64,000 bases of DNA from WHSW01 sp963821025 (GTDB taxonomy: Bacteria; Actinomycetota; Thermoleophilia; Solirubrobacterales; 70-9). The notes under the pieces were generated by a model that did not search any database, was not told the DNA's origin, and saw only the letters and a program-made list of their open reading frames with translations. Both the position numbers and the translations under genes were made by a program. The stretch lies in assembly GCA_963821025.1 (NCBI GenBank), contig CAWGCG010000003.1:1116001-1180000 (forward strand), read 5' to 3'. Positions 48,838 through 56,893 of the stretch are shown piece by piece. Within the stretch, counting starts at the first letter, position 1. The number at the start of each line of letters is the position of its first letter.

Positions 48838-50712
48838 CTAACCCGCCTTGTTCAGCTGACGGTGGATGTCGCGGGCGAGCTTACCCGGGATCCCGGGCAC
48901 CGCCTCGAGCTCCTCGCGGCTGGCGGTGACCAGCCGGTCGGGCGAGCCGAAGTGCTCGAGCAGGGCACGCTTTCGGATCGGCCCGACCCCGCGCAGCTCG
49001 TCGAGCAGCGAGCTCGTCATCGCCTTCGAGCGGCGCCCGCGATGATGATCGAGGGCGAAGCGGTGCGCCTCGTCGCGGACCCGCTGCAAAAGGCGTGAGC
49101 CCTCCGAGTCAGGGTCGAGCTCGAGCGCCCCCGAGCGCCCCGGGACGAATACCTCCTCGAGCCGTTTGGCGAGCCCGACCACCGCTGTCCCGCGCTCGAC
49201 CAGCGGCGCCAGCACCCGGATGCCCGCCGAGAGCTGGCCCTTGCCCCCGTCGATCACGATCAGATCCGGCACCGCGGCGAAGCTCTCGTCGCGGTCGGGG
49301 TCGTGCGGGGAGCGATCGGACTGCTCGAGCAGCTGGGCGACCCGGCGCGCGAGCACCTCCTCCATCGAGGCGAAATCGTCCGGGCCGTTGCGGCGATCGC
49401 CGCGTACCCGAAAGCGGCGGTAGTCCGACTTCTTCGGTGCGCCTCCCTGGAAGACGACCATCGAGGCGACGGTGTGCTCGCCACCGATGTTGGAGATGTC
49501 GAACCCCTCGACCCGAACCGGCAGCGACTCGAGCCCCAACGCGTCTTGAAGCGCCGAGAGCGCGTCCACGCGCTGGGCCCGGCGTCGCTCCTGCTTCAGT
49601 CGGTCCTGGGCCAGGGCGAGCTGGGCGTTGCGCTGGGCGAGCTCGCGCAGACGTCGCTTCGAGCCCCGCTCAGCCGCCCGGACCTCAACCGGCCCACCGC
49701 GCCGGGCCGAGAGCGCCTCGGCGACCAGCTCGGCCCGCTCGCCCATCTGCGGCCCGACGACGACCAAGCGGGGCACGACCGGCGCCGCCGAGTAGTACTG
49801 GGCGAGGAACTCCTCGGTGACCTCGGCCTCGTCGCGCTCGGCCTCGTTGGCCAGATAGAACCCGTGACGCTCGGCGAGGACCCCGTCGCGGACCTGGAAC
49901 ACCTGCGCGTTGGCCTCGGCGCCGTCGACTGCGACCGCGACCAGGTCGGCGCTCTCCAGCGACTCGCCGGCGACGCTGCGCCGCTCCATCAGCGATCGAA
50001 CCGCCTCGAGACGGTCCCGGATCACAGCCGCGCGCTCGAACTCCTCGGCGTCGGCCGCCTCGGCCATCTTGCGCTCGAGGTCGCGCTCGACGTCGCGGTA
50101 TCGCCCGGAGAGGAAGGCGACGATCGCGTCGATCCCGCGCCGGTACTCCTCGCGGTCGATGTAGCCGACGCAGGGCGCCGCGCAGCGCTTGATGTAGTAG
50201 TCGAGACAGGGCACCCCCGAGCGCCGGCCGGGCTCCGGGCCCTCGCAGGTGCGGTACTGGAACAGGCGTCCGAGCAGGTCGAGGGTCTCGCGTACGCGCT
50301 TGGCCGAGGAGTAGGGGCCGAAGTAGATCCGCGCCGAGCGATGGCGCTCGCGGGTGAAATAGACGCGCGGGAACTCCTCGTCGAGGCTTATCCCGATGTA
50401 CGGGTAGGACTTGTCGTCGCGAAGACGGATGTTGAAGCGCGGGCGGTGGCGCTTGATGAACTGCTGCTCCGCCAGCAGCGCCTCGGCCTCGGTTTCGGTG
50501 ACGAGGAAGTCGATCGTCGCGATCTGGGAGATCATCTCCTCGCCGCCCCGGCTCGAGGTGCGCGAGAAGTGGCCGCCGACGCGCTTGCGGATCGAGGTCG
50601 CCTTGCCGACGTACATGACCTTGCCGTTGTGGTCGGAGAACAGGTAGACGCCCGGCTGGTCGGGCAGGCGCTTTCGTTGTTCGTCGACCGAGAGGGGGCG
50701 GTTGTCGCTCAC
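48838..50712 (-). CDS. uvrC: UvrABC excinuclease subunit C
   Basis: 624 aa. GIY-YIG nuclease at 14-95 (GVYLFSDHNGKVMYVGKA), UVR motif at about 205-240 (EEFERAAVIRDRLEAV), the RNase H-like 5' nuclease (EGFDISNIGGEHTVASMVVF; DLIVIDGGKGQLSAG) and tandem HhH at the C-terminus (LRGVGPIRKRALLEHFG; AVPGIPGKLARDIH). It makes both incisions in nucleotide excision repair. Start is GTG at 50712, divergent from the crotonase gene. Confidence 0.98.
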   Translation of the reverse strand: MSDNRPLSVDEQRKRLPDQPGVYLFSDHNGKVMYVGKATSIRKRVGGHFSRTSSRGGEEMISQIATIDFLVTETEAEALLAEQQFIKRHRPRFNIRLRDDKSYPYIGISLDEEFPRVYFTRERHRSARIYFGPYSSAKRVRETLDLLGRLFQYRTCEGPEPGRRSGVPCLDYYIKRCAAPCVGYIDREEYRRGIDAIVAFLSGRYRDVERDLERKMAEAADAEEFERAAVIRDRLEAVRSLMERRSVAGESLESADLVAVAVDGAEANAQVFQVRDGVLAERHGFYLANEAERDEAEVTEEFLAQYYSAAPVVPRLVVVGPQMGERAELVAEALSARRGGPVEVRAAERGSKRRLRELAQRNAQLALAQDRLKQERRRAQRVDALSALQDALGLESLPVRVEGFDISNIGGEHTVASMVVFQGGAPKKSDYRRFRVRGDRRNGPDDFASMEEVLARRVAQLLEQSDRSPHDPDRDESFAAVPDLIVIDGGKGQLSAGIRVLAPLVERGTAVVGLAKRLEEVFVPGRSGALELDPDSEGSRLLQRVRDEAHRFALDHHRGRRSKAMTSSLLDELRGVGPIRKRALLEHFGSPDRLVTASREELEAVPGIPGKLARDIHRQLNKAG

Positions 50713-50773
50713 CCCTCAAAGGTTAGGGTTCGCGTCCGCCGCGAAATCGAACTCGAGGAAGGCTTTTCCCGCA

Positions 50774-51601
50774 ATGAGCACCGCCACAATCCCCTCACCG
50801 CCCGAGCTCGCAACGATGCGGATCGAGGTCGACGGCGAGATCGGGACGCTGACCCTGGACCGTCCCGACGCCCTCAACGCGATCAGCCCGGAGATGATCG
50901 GCGAGCTCGTGCTCGCCTCCGCCTGGCTCGCCGACCACGCCGGGCTGCGGGCGCTGATCGTCACCGGCAGCGGCCGCGGCTTCTCCGCCGGCGGCGACGT
51001 CAACTGGTTCAAGCGCGGCCTCGAGGACCCCGAGCACGATCTGGCCGCCGAGGTCCGCCACGGCGCCGACGTCCTCCATCAGGCGATCGTCGACTTCCGC
51101 CGGATTCCCTACCCGGTGATCGCAGCCGTCAACGGCGTCGCCGCCGGCGCCGGATTCTCACTGGCGCTGATGTGCGACCTGAGGATCGCCTCGACCGAGG
51201 CGGCATTCGTCTGCGCCTACGGCAGGATCGGCGCCTCTCCCGACGGCGGCATGACCTATTTCCTGCCCCGGGCCGTCGGTCCGGCGAGGGCGATCGAGCT
51301 GATGCTCAACGACCCGCTGATCAGCGCCGACGAGGCGCTCGAGCTCGGCCTGGTCAGCAAGGTGGTCGGGCCCGATGCGCTCCTCGCCGAGGCCCGGGCG
51401 AAGGCCGAGAAGCTGGCCGCGAAGGCGCCTCATTACATCCGCATGGTCAAGTCGCTGGTCGCCCAGAGCCTCGACAACACCCTCGCCGACCACCTGCAGC
51501 TCGAACGCCACGGGATCGCGGACTCGATGGCCACCGCCGACCTGCGCGAGGGCATCGGCGCCTTCTTCGACGGTCGCCAGCCGGAGTTCACCGGCAAGTA
51601 G
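50774..51601 (+). CDS. Crotonase-family protein (PaaG/enoyl-CoA isomerase-like)
   Basis: About 275 aa. GRGFSAGGDVNWFKRG and NGVAAGAGFSLALMCDLR form the oxyanion hole. The segment AYGRIGASPDGGMTYFLPRAVG has Gly where hydratases have the first catalytic Glu, and Asp in PDGG, like the isomerase PaaG; the later Glu (AIELMLND) remains. It may be an enoyl-CoA isomerase. The ATG at 50774 is preferred to the upstream ATG at 50702, which overlaps uvrC. It is divergent from uvrC. Confidence 0.87.
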   Translation: MSTATIPSPPELATMRIEVDGEIGTLTLDRPDALNAISPEMIGELVLASAWLADHAGLRALIVTGSGRGFSAGGDVNWFKRGLEDPEHDLAAEVRHGADVLHQAIVDFRRIPYPVIAAVNGVAAGAGFSLALMCDLRIASTEAAFVCAYGRIGASPDGGMTYFLPRAVGPARAIELMLNDPLISADEALELGLVSKVVGPDALLAEARAKAEKLAAKAPHYIRMVKSLVAQSLDNTLADHLQLERHGIADSMATADLREGIGAFFDGRQPEFTGK

Positions 51602-51610
51602 GGGCCCGGC

Positions 51611-51649
51611 GGGGCGAGTTTTGCTCGCATAGCGACCATTTGTCGCCCC
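51611..51649. repeat. 39-nt palindromic element, copy 2
   Basis: Bounded by GGGGCGA/TCGCCCC, exactly as copy 1 at 2063-2101. The inner arm GCTCGC/GCGACC pairs with one mismatch around ATA, and T/A-rich bulges (TTTT, ATTTG) interrupt the stem. It starts 10 nt after the crotonase stop. A further TCGCCCCGG occurs about 25 nt downstream. Confidence 0.5.
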
Positions 51650-51729
51650 GGCTTGACTCGCCGCAGTCGTCGCCCCGGCGGAGCGCGTAGAGTTCGGCCC
51701 ACCCTCCGACCGCTCCGAAAGGACGCCGC

Positions 51730-52146
51730 ATGAGAAAGCTCGCGCTGCTGGCATCCCTGCTCGCCCTGGCCGCCTTCGGCCTCGCCGCCTGCGGCGGTGA
51801 TGACGAGGAGACGAGCACCGAAGCGGCGACCACTGAGACCACCGAGAGCGCGGGCGGCGGCGGCTCGGTCAGCGTCGAGGCCGACCCCGACGGGGCCCTC
51901 GCCTACACCACCACCGAGCTCAGCGCCCCGGCGGGCGATGTCACGGTTGAGTTCGACAACCCCTCGAGCACCGGCCACGACGTCGTGATCGAGGACGCCG
52001 ACGGCAACGAGATCGCCCGCACCGACGTGATCACCGGCGACACGACCACCACCGACGCCAAGCTCGAGGCCGGGGACTACACCTTCTTCTGCTCGGTCGA
52101 CGGCCACCGCGACGCCGGCATGGAGGGAACCCTGACGGCGGAGTAG
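51730..52146 (+). CDS. Cupredoxin (plastocyanin-like) lipoprotein
   Basis: 138 aa. Lipobox signal (ALLASLLALAAFGLAAC), then a Thr/Glu/Gly-rich linker, then a cupredoxin domain from about residue 45. Type 1 copper ligands are visible: His in STGHDVVIED, then Cys, His and Met in FFCSVDGHRDAGMEG. It should carry one electron on the outer membrane face, perhaps to or from a terminal oxidase. It has an SD-like GAAAGGA upstream and stands alone, so no partner is seen. Confidence 0.93.
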   Translation: MRKLALLASLLALAAFGLAACGGDDEETSTEAATTETTESAGGGGSVSVEADPDGALAYTTTELSAPAGDVTVEFDNPSSTGHDVVIEDADGNEIARTDVITGDTTTTDAKLEAGDYTFFCSVDGHRDAGMEGTLTAE

Positions 52147-52148
52147 GT

Positions 52149-52220
52149 ACTCGCCACTCGCCACTCGCCACTCGCGACTGGCGTATCAATACGGCGGCGA
52201 GAGGCCAGAGGCCAGTGGCC
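52149..52220. repeat. Heptamer repeat between cupredoxin and MaoC genes
   Basis: Left part: ACTCGCC three times, ACTCGCG, ACTGGCG (52149-52183). Right part: AGAGGCC twice, AGTGGCC (52200-52220). The two sides pair imperfectly into a hairpin. The region fills the gap between convergent stops. Same 7-nt period as at 13.6, 38.5 and 42.7 kb. Confidence 0.8.
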
Positions 52221-52222
52221 TC

Positions 52223-52690
52223 CTACGAAACCAGCGCGCGACCGACCGACTCGGCGACGCAGACGGGCTTCTCGCCGCCCTCGCGCTCGAGCGTGAACCT
52301 GGTGACGATGTGCCACCAGCCGTCACCGAGCTCCTCGACCGAGAGCACCTCGGCGGTGGCCCGGACCTTGGCGCCGGCCGGTACCGGGGCCGGGAAGCGG
52401 ACCTTGTTCCAGCCGTAGTTGATGCCCATGGTCACGCCCCGCTGATCGATCAGCTGACCGCGGAAGCCGTCGATCAGCGACAGCGTCAGGTTGCCGTGTG
52501 CGACGGTGGTTCCGAACGGGCTCTCCCGTTCGGCACGCTCGACGTCGACGTGGATCCACTGGTCGTCGCGCGAGACCTCGGCGAACTTGTCGATGTCCGA
52601 CTGGGTCACCTCGACCCAATCGCTCGGGCCGACCGGCGTGCCGATCAGCTCGCGCAACTCGTCTATTCCGGACACGGTCAGGGCCGGCAT
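52223..52690 (-). CDS. MaoC-family dehydratase
   Basis: 155 aa, hot-dog fold. VTQSDIDKFAEVSRDDQWIHVDVERA has the catalytic Asp-x4-His of R-specific enoyl-CoA hydratases, and FGTTVAHGNLTLSLI follows. NYGWNKVRFPAPVPAGAKVR is the second strand set. It hydrates 2-enoyl-CoA to (R)-3-hydroxyacyl-CoA or acts on a related acyl-CoA. Alone on the minus strand, with the heptamer repeat at its 3' end. Confidence 0.93.
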   Translation of the reverse strand: MPALTVSGIDELRELIGTPVGPSDWVEVTQSDIDKFAEVSRDDQWIHVDVERAERESPFGTTVAHGNLTLSLIDGFRGQLIDQRGVTMGINYGWNKVRFPAPVPAGAKVRATAEVLSVEELGDGWWHIVTRFTLEREGGEKPVCVAESVGRALVS

Positions 52691-52704
52691 CGGCGCTCAG
52701 CCTA

Positions 52705-52795
52705 CTAGTCCACCAACCGCGCCTCGAGCGTCGGGAAGGTCACGATCCGCCGGCGCCGCCCATCGGGGCGAGGATGCCGTGGACGCCGAAAAAGG
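52705..52795 (-). pseudogene. Possible remnant of a second transglycosylase C-terminus
   Basis: On the minus strand the sequence reads KAFFGVHGILAPMGGAGGS then a stop; in a shifted frame it reads TFPTLEARLVD then a stop. The SLT protein at 53377-55380 ends ILGLIGGGGGIAS, QPTLEVRLVD. So this looks like a diverged, frameshifted copy of that tail. The last 30 nt (52705-52734) match 53377-53406 at 28 positions. No intact gene remains. The stretch 52796-52953 may be part of the same decay. Confidence 0.4.
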
Positions 52796-52953
52796 CCTTG
52801 CGCGGCGCTCATCGCCCCGGGAGTGGGCGAGAACCTCGATCACGTCGACGCTCGCATCCGTCTGATCGCGATCGAGCAGGATCGTGACGTCGTTTCCGCC
52901 GGCCACCTCGTAGACGACGGGATGCGTCCCTGAGCGTCGAGGCTGCAGCGCCG

Positions 52954-53331
52954 CTACGGCGCGGACCTCCACTGAGCCCGCCACTCTGGGGGGTCCCAGC
53001 CCTCAGCGACGTAGATCGTCTCGCGCGCGATCTTGCCGCCTCGGAGCTCGTGGATGGCGACCCCGAAATTGACGGGGCCCTGGTCGTAGCTGGCCGTGAG
53101 CTCAACGACCCACAAGTCACCTCCGCCCCTGATCTCCTGGAACTCAAAGCTCACAGAGGCGGGATAGTTGCTTCTCCACTCGCGGAAGTTCTCGACGCCG
53201 ACGAAGCGCTCGCCCGACTGCGGGAACTCGAGAACCGCGTCGTCGTGGTACATCTCATGAGCTCGCTCGGGATCGCTCGCCGAGTACTCGAAGTTCTGTT
53301 CGAGCATCGCCTGGACCGTCGCCGCATCCAT
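52954..53331 (-). CDS. SnoaL/NTF2-like protein
   Basis: 125 aa, cone-shaped alpha+beta fold expected. The helices MDAATVQAMLEQNFEYSASD and ERAHEMYHDDAVLEFPQSGERFVG are typical of SnoaL-like domains, and GKIARETIYVAEGWDPPEWRAQW closes the sheet. These proteins often act as polyketide cyclases, isomerases or unknown-ligand binders. It lies between the remnant and the SLT gene on the same strand. Function unknown. Confidence 0.85.
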   Translation of the reverse strand: MDAATVQAMLEQNFEYSASDPERAHEMYHDDAVLEFPQSGERFVGVENFREWRSNYPASVSFEFQEIRGGGDLWVVELTASYDQGPVNFGVAIHELRGGKIARETIYVAEGWDPPEWRAQWRSAP

Positions 53332-53376
53332 GCCCGACAGTTTGGTCGATCGGCCCCGGCTGAGGCTCGCAGTCCA

Positions 53377-55380
53377 CTAATCCACCAACCGCACCTCGAG
53401 CGTCGGCTGGCTCGCAATCCCCCCGCCGCCGCCGATCAAGCCGAGGATCCGGGCGACGTAGGCCTGGGTCTCGGGAATCGAGGGCACGCAATCGCAGGCG
53501 GCAACCGGCGCCGGCCCGGCGTTGTAGGCGGCCAGCGCCAGCTCCACCCGGTCGCCGAACTGCTCCAGCAGGTCCGCCATCAGATGCGCCTGGGCGTCGA
53601 TCGCCGCCGCCGGATCGAACGGGTCGGTGAGCCCATAGGAGGCTGCGGTCCCGGGCATGAACTGGGCGATCCCCTGGGCGCCCGCGGGTGAGACGGCGAA
53701 CGGGTTGAAGTTCGATTCGGCCATCAGCTGGGCGGCGAGCACCGCCGCCGAGACGTTCCAGCGCGCCGCGGCGGTCGCGATTGCCCGTCGAAAGCGAGCG
53801 GGCACGTAAGCCGGCAGGCTCGTCGCACCCGACTCGCCGTCGCCGCTCGCTGCGGCTTCGGGCCCGCTCGCGGCGCCGACCTGGTTGGCGGAAGCCGAGC
53901 ACGGCGGCGGTCCCTCCGTGTAGCCGAAGTGCCAAGGCTCCCAGGAGTAGCGATTGAGAAAGCCGAAGCGCGGCGCGTTCGCCGCCAGCCAGCCGTAGGC
54001 GGCCGGTGGGGCGAGATCGAGCTCTGTGGCGCAGCGGTGGAGCGAGGTGCCCGGCGGGGCGACCCACTGCGGATCGGGGTTCTGCGCGAACAGGGCCGCC
54101 TGCTCGGCGTCGGAGCGAAAGCCCGAGTTGACGACCAGCGCCAACCCGGCAGCCCTCGCCGCGGCCGCCATCCGGTCGAACGCCGCGGCGACGTCGGGGC
54201 GCATCCCCTCGCCCTGGCGATAAACGAGCGGTCCCGAATAGCCGCCGCCGGTTGCGGTCGCGGGAGCGCCGAAGGGTGCGGATGCGCCGGCGGCGGGAAC
54301 CGCCTCGGCCTCTGCGTCGGCCACCACCGGCGGATCGGGGACCCCGGCGAGCTCGAGCGAGCCGCTGACCTCGGCGCGCACCCTCAGCGGGGCGAACGAA
54401 TCGGCGTCTGGGAAGCGCAGCTCGAGCCGGCGCGGGTCGACCCCGTTTCGCTTGGCCGCCTCGAGCGCCGCCAGGGAAGCCTCACGCAGGTACTCGGCCT
54501 TGCGCAAGTGTGCCGGGTTCGTGGAGCCGTCGGCGAGCCGCGGCGCCACGAACAGGCGCTGGAAACGGTCACGCATCGACCGCGCCGCCGAGAGCGCGGC
54601 GAGGTCGGCGGACCGCTGGACCCTGGACTTGCCGCTGACCGCACCGCCGAAGGCGGCGAGCAGCAGGGCGCAGAAGATCAGCGCGAGCATGCCGCCGAGC
54701 GCCAGGGGCAGCGACTGACCCGTCTCGGCCGCGAGCCGACGGCGCAGGCCGCGTGGCCGCCGGCGCGGGCTCGGCCCGTCGCGCCCGGTCAGGCCGCGGG
54801 CGAGCCGCGCCGCCCGCAGCGAGGCATCGCCCCCGGGATCGATCCCTGCGAGAGCTCGCCGTCCGCCGACCCTGCCCGGCGCCCTGGTCGCGATCCGCAC
54901 CCGCAGGTCGGCGGCGATCCACTCCCCCACGCTCAGGGCGGCCAGCGCGCGCTGGGCGGGCAGCCGCGCTCTCGCCAGCACCGCGTCGATCGCGATTCGC
55001 TCGCAGTCGAGCGCCGCGCACAGGAGCCCGGCGGGGACGACGACGACCGCGGCGCTCAACGGCGCCGCCGCATCGAGGGCGGCGGCGAGCCGCTCGAGCC
55101 ACCGCTCGTCCGCTGCCAGGCTGAGCCAGGCGAGGCGACCGCGAGCCGCCGCACCGAGGTCGGCGTCGCGCAGCCGCCGCTCGAGCTCGCGCGCCGGCCC
55201 CGAAGCCAGCATCGTCGGCCCCCTCGCCCGCTCCGCACCGACCTCGACCACCAGCACGCCGTCGTCGGCGCCGGGTGGTTCGGCCCGTTCTCGGGCACTC
55301 GCCAAGGCCACCGCGACCGAGGCGGCACAGGCGAGGCCGCCGCCGGACCCGGGCAGCTCGGTTGCAAGCACAGTGATCAC
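53377..55380 (-). CDS. Four-part Tad-associated wall hydrolase (VanY + SLT fusion)
   Basis: 667 aa. Residues 1-180: a region whose start (ITVLATELPGSGGGLACAASVAVALA) recalls a MinD/TadZ P-loop that has lost its Lys. 220-270: TadG-like segment with a membrane helix (LALGGMLALIFCALLLAAFGG) and SADLAALSAARSM. 380-490: VanY D,D-carboxypeptidase with S446, H448, D455 (GTSLHRCATELDL) and E481, H484 (WEPWHFGY). 530-650: SLT lytic transglycosylase with Glu555 (LMAESNFNP), GAQGIAQFMP and LAAYNAGP. The GTG start overlaps the TadE-like gene by 4 nt. An internal start for the TadG part cannot be excluded. Confidence 0.82.
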   Translation of the reverse strand: MITVLATELPGSGGGLACAASVAVALASARERAEPPGADDGVLVVEVGAERARGPTMLASGPARELERRLRDADLGAAARGRLAWLSLAADERWLERLAAALDAAAPLSAAVVVVPAGLLCAALDCERIAIDAVLARARLPAQRALAALSVGEWIAADLRVRIATRAPGRVGGRRALAGIDPGGDASLRAARLARGLTGRDGPSPRRRPRGLRRRLAAETGQSLPLALGGMLALIFCALLLAAFGGAVSGKSRVQRSADLAALSAARSMRDRFQRLFVAPRLADGSTNPAHLRKAEYLREASLAALEAAKRNGVDPRRLELRFPDADSFAPLRVRAEVSGSLELAGVPDPPVVADAEAEAVPAAGASAPFGAPATATGGGYSGPLVYRQGEGMRPDVAAAFDRMAAAARAAGLALVVNSGFRSDAEQAALFAQNPDPQWVAPPGTSLHRCATELDLAPPAAYGWLAANAPRFGFLNRYSWEPWHFGYTEGPPPCSASANQVGAASGPEAAASGDGESGATSLPAYVPARFRRAIATAAARWNVSAAVLAAQLMAESNFNPFAVSPAGAQGIAQFMPGTAASYGLTDPFDPAAAIDAQAHLMADLLEQFGDRVELALAAYNAGPAPVAACDCVPSIPETQAYVARILGLIGGGGGIASQPTLEVRLVD

Positions 55381-55712
55381 GAGCTCTGCGGCTCTCGCAC
55401 CCAGGCGCTCGAGCTGACCTCGAGCGCCCGCCCGACGGCCGCCACCGCCGCCGGCGGGCGCAGGCGCACTGTCAATCTGCCGCCGCTGCGGTCGAGCTCA
55501 ACCCGGCCATCCGCCCAGCCCGGCAGCGCCGCTTCGACCGCCGGCCCCGGTGGCAGACCGGAGGCGATCGCCACGGCGCCCGCCTCGGCGGCGCCGTCGG
55601 CGAGCGTCAGCGAGTAACCGGCGGCGAGCAGCTGCAGACAGACGAGGCCGGCGAGCACGATCGCCGGCACCGCCGCAAGCAGCTCGAGCGACGCCTGGCC
55701 GCGCTCATCCAT
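55377..55712 (-). CDS. TadE-like pilus assembly protein (1)
   Basis: 111 aa. Begins DERGQASLELLAAVPAIVLAGLVCLQLLAAGY, the TadE/TadG signature with Glu at position +5-like and one membrane helix. The remainder has a small periplasm-facing domain without cysteines. TadE-like pseudopilins help assemble Flp pili. It overlaps the next TadE-like gene by 8 nt and the VanY-SLT gene by 4 nt. No TadA ATPase or prepilin peptidase is in the window. Confidence 0.8.
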   Translation of the reverse strand: MDERGQASLELLAAVPAIVLAGLVCLQLLAAGYSLTLADGAAEAGAVAIASGLPPGPAVEAALPGWADGRVELDRSGGRLTVRLRPPAAVAAVGRALEVSSSAWVREPQSS

Positions 55713-56055
55713 CGCTCGAGGTCCCCAGCGGCTCGAGCGCGGTACTCGCCTCGACGGGAATCGATGGGATGCCCGGCAACAACGCGGGAGCCTCGACCCG
55801 GACGCTCACCGGACCGCCGCTGTTCACCTCCGCATCGGTCTCGAGCCATCCGGGCAGGACGCTTCGTGCCGCGCGCTCGGGGTCGCCGCCGACGTGCGCG
55901 GCACGCGCTCCGGCGCGAGCAGCGTCAGCAGCGGTCCAGAGCGCGTAGCCGGCGACCGCGAACTGGGCGACGGCGAGCAGCAGACCGAGCGCGATCGGCA
56001 CCACGGCGACCAGTTCGGCCGCCGCCTGGCCTCGCTGCTCGCCGGCACGACTCAT
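55705..56055 (-). CDS. TadE-like pilus assembly protein (2)
   Basis: 116 aa. Begins EQRGQAAAELVAVVPIALGLLLAVAQFAVAGYALWTAADAARAGARAA, again the TadE pattern, with one membrane helix. A C-terminal stretch of strands follows. With the preceding gene this makes two TadE-like subunits. The ATG at 56055 starts the cluster; about 200 nt upstream contain the second 47-nt palindromic repeat. Confidence 0.8.
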   Translation of the reverse strand: MSRAGEQRGQAAAELVAVVPIALGLLLAVAQFAVAGYALWTAADAARAGARAAHVGGDPERAARSVLPGWLETDAEVNSGGPVSVRVEAPALLPGIPSIPVEASTALEPLGTSSDG

Positions 56056-56268
56056 CGGCCGAGCGTCGCATCGCGGACCTCACCCGGGGCGCGGGCAGCG
56101 TGTCAAAAGGCGGACGAGCCGCGAGGGGATCGCGCACGCCGTCGGCCAGCGCTCATGGTGGGGCGGAAAATGCCGGCTCAAGCGGCGAAATCCGTCCCAC
56201 CCGTGGGGGGGTCGGGTTGCCGTCCGACCCGTGGACTGGGCTCGGTCCGCCGCCGAGCACGGGTGTGC
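56056..56268. other. Gap upstream of the Tad-like genes with 47-nt repeat
   Basis: 213 bp without a gene. It carries the palindromic repeat at 56157-56203 and GC-rich sequence. It separates the TadE-like start from the upstream membrane protein, all on the minus strand, so a promoter for the Tad-like cluster should lie here, but I see no convincing hexamers. Confidence 0.5.
56157..56203. repeat. 47-nt palindromic repeat, copy 2
   Basis: 41 of 47 bases identical to 34532-34578. Differences fall in the terminal loop except one C-to-T change, which turns a C-G pair into a T-G wobble. The stem GGTGGGGCGGA/TCCGTCCCACC and the symmetric AAA/AAA internal loop are unchanged. It is intergenic here. 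Confidence 0.75.
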
Positions 56269-56622
56269 TCAGTAGCTCGCGCGCGCCTCGGTCCAGACCC
56301 GGACGATCCCGTAGATCGACAGCCCGAGCACGGCGAGCCAGACGAGCAGTCCGGCGCCGGTCTCGGTCATCTCGTCGGCTCCCGCGATCATCAGCACGAT
56401 CGCGCCGATCGCACCGACCAGGATCGCGCGCTGCCGCTCGGTGAGGCTGAAGTAGGTGAGGCGGTTCTGTCGGTAGATCTGGAACCCTGCGAAGCCGATC
56501 AGGGCGAGGAAGGTGAGGCTCATCGCGGCGACGATCGCGCGCGCCGCGTTGTCGCCGCCCGGGACCACGGCGACGATCAGCGCCAGTACGGCGATGATCG
56601 CGATGTTGCGCGCAGTTCGCAC
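56269..56622 (-). CDS. Small membrane protein with three to four helices
   Basis: 117 aa. Hydrophobic segments NIAIIAVLALIVAVV, IVAAMSLTFLALIGFAGF, AILVGAIGAIVLMIAGA and GLLVWLAVLGLSIYGIVRV are predicted helices. No catalytic motif. It starts at 56622, 25 nt after the next small membrane gene. It may be in the pit operon by position. Function unknown. Confidence 0.65.
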   Translation of the reverse strand: MRTARNIAIIAVLALIVAVVPGGDNAARAIVAAMSLTFLALIGFAGFQIYRQNRLTYFSLTERQRAILVGAIGAIVLMIAGADEMTETGAGLLVWLAVLGLSIYGIVRVWTEARASY

Positions 56623-56647
56623 TCAGACGAAGGCTAACGGCGCGCGG

Positions 56648-56887
56648 TCACTTGGTCGTCATCACGACGACGCCGACCACGATCGCGGCGACGGTCGCCA
56701 TCAGCCCGAGCGCGCCGAGCACCGCGTAGCAGGCCGCCTCGAGCGAGCGGCCGTCGCGGCTTGCTTCGCCGAACCGAGCCGCACCGAGGATCGCGAGCGA
56801 GAAGACCAGCGTCGTCCCCACCCCGGCGATGAATGCAGCGACCACGGTCTGCCACAGCGCCTCGGTGTCGACGATCGTCGCGAGCAC
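56648..56887 (-). CDS. Small two-helix membrane protein next to pit
   Basis: 79 aa. Two helices (TVVAAFIAGVGTTLVFSLAILG and AACYAVLGALGLMATVAAIVVGVVVM) joined by a charged loop (ARFGEASRDGRSLE). The start is 6 nt after the pit stop, so it is probably a co-transcribed accessory or unrelated membrane protein. Function unknown. Confidence 0.65.
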   Translation of the reverse strand: MLATIVDTEALWQTVVAAFIAGVGTTLVFSLAILGAARFGEASRDGRSLEAACYAVLGALGLMATVAAIVVGVVVMTTK

Positions 56888-56893
56888 GGTCGA

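Noticed and set aside
52697..52984. A 95-codon minus-strand frame downstream of the SnoaL-like gene
   Set aside because: Part of it (VVYEVAGGNDVTILLD) looks protein-like, but it overlaps the SnoaL gene and ends in low-quality sequence. More likely decayed DNA than a gene.
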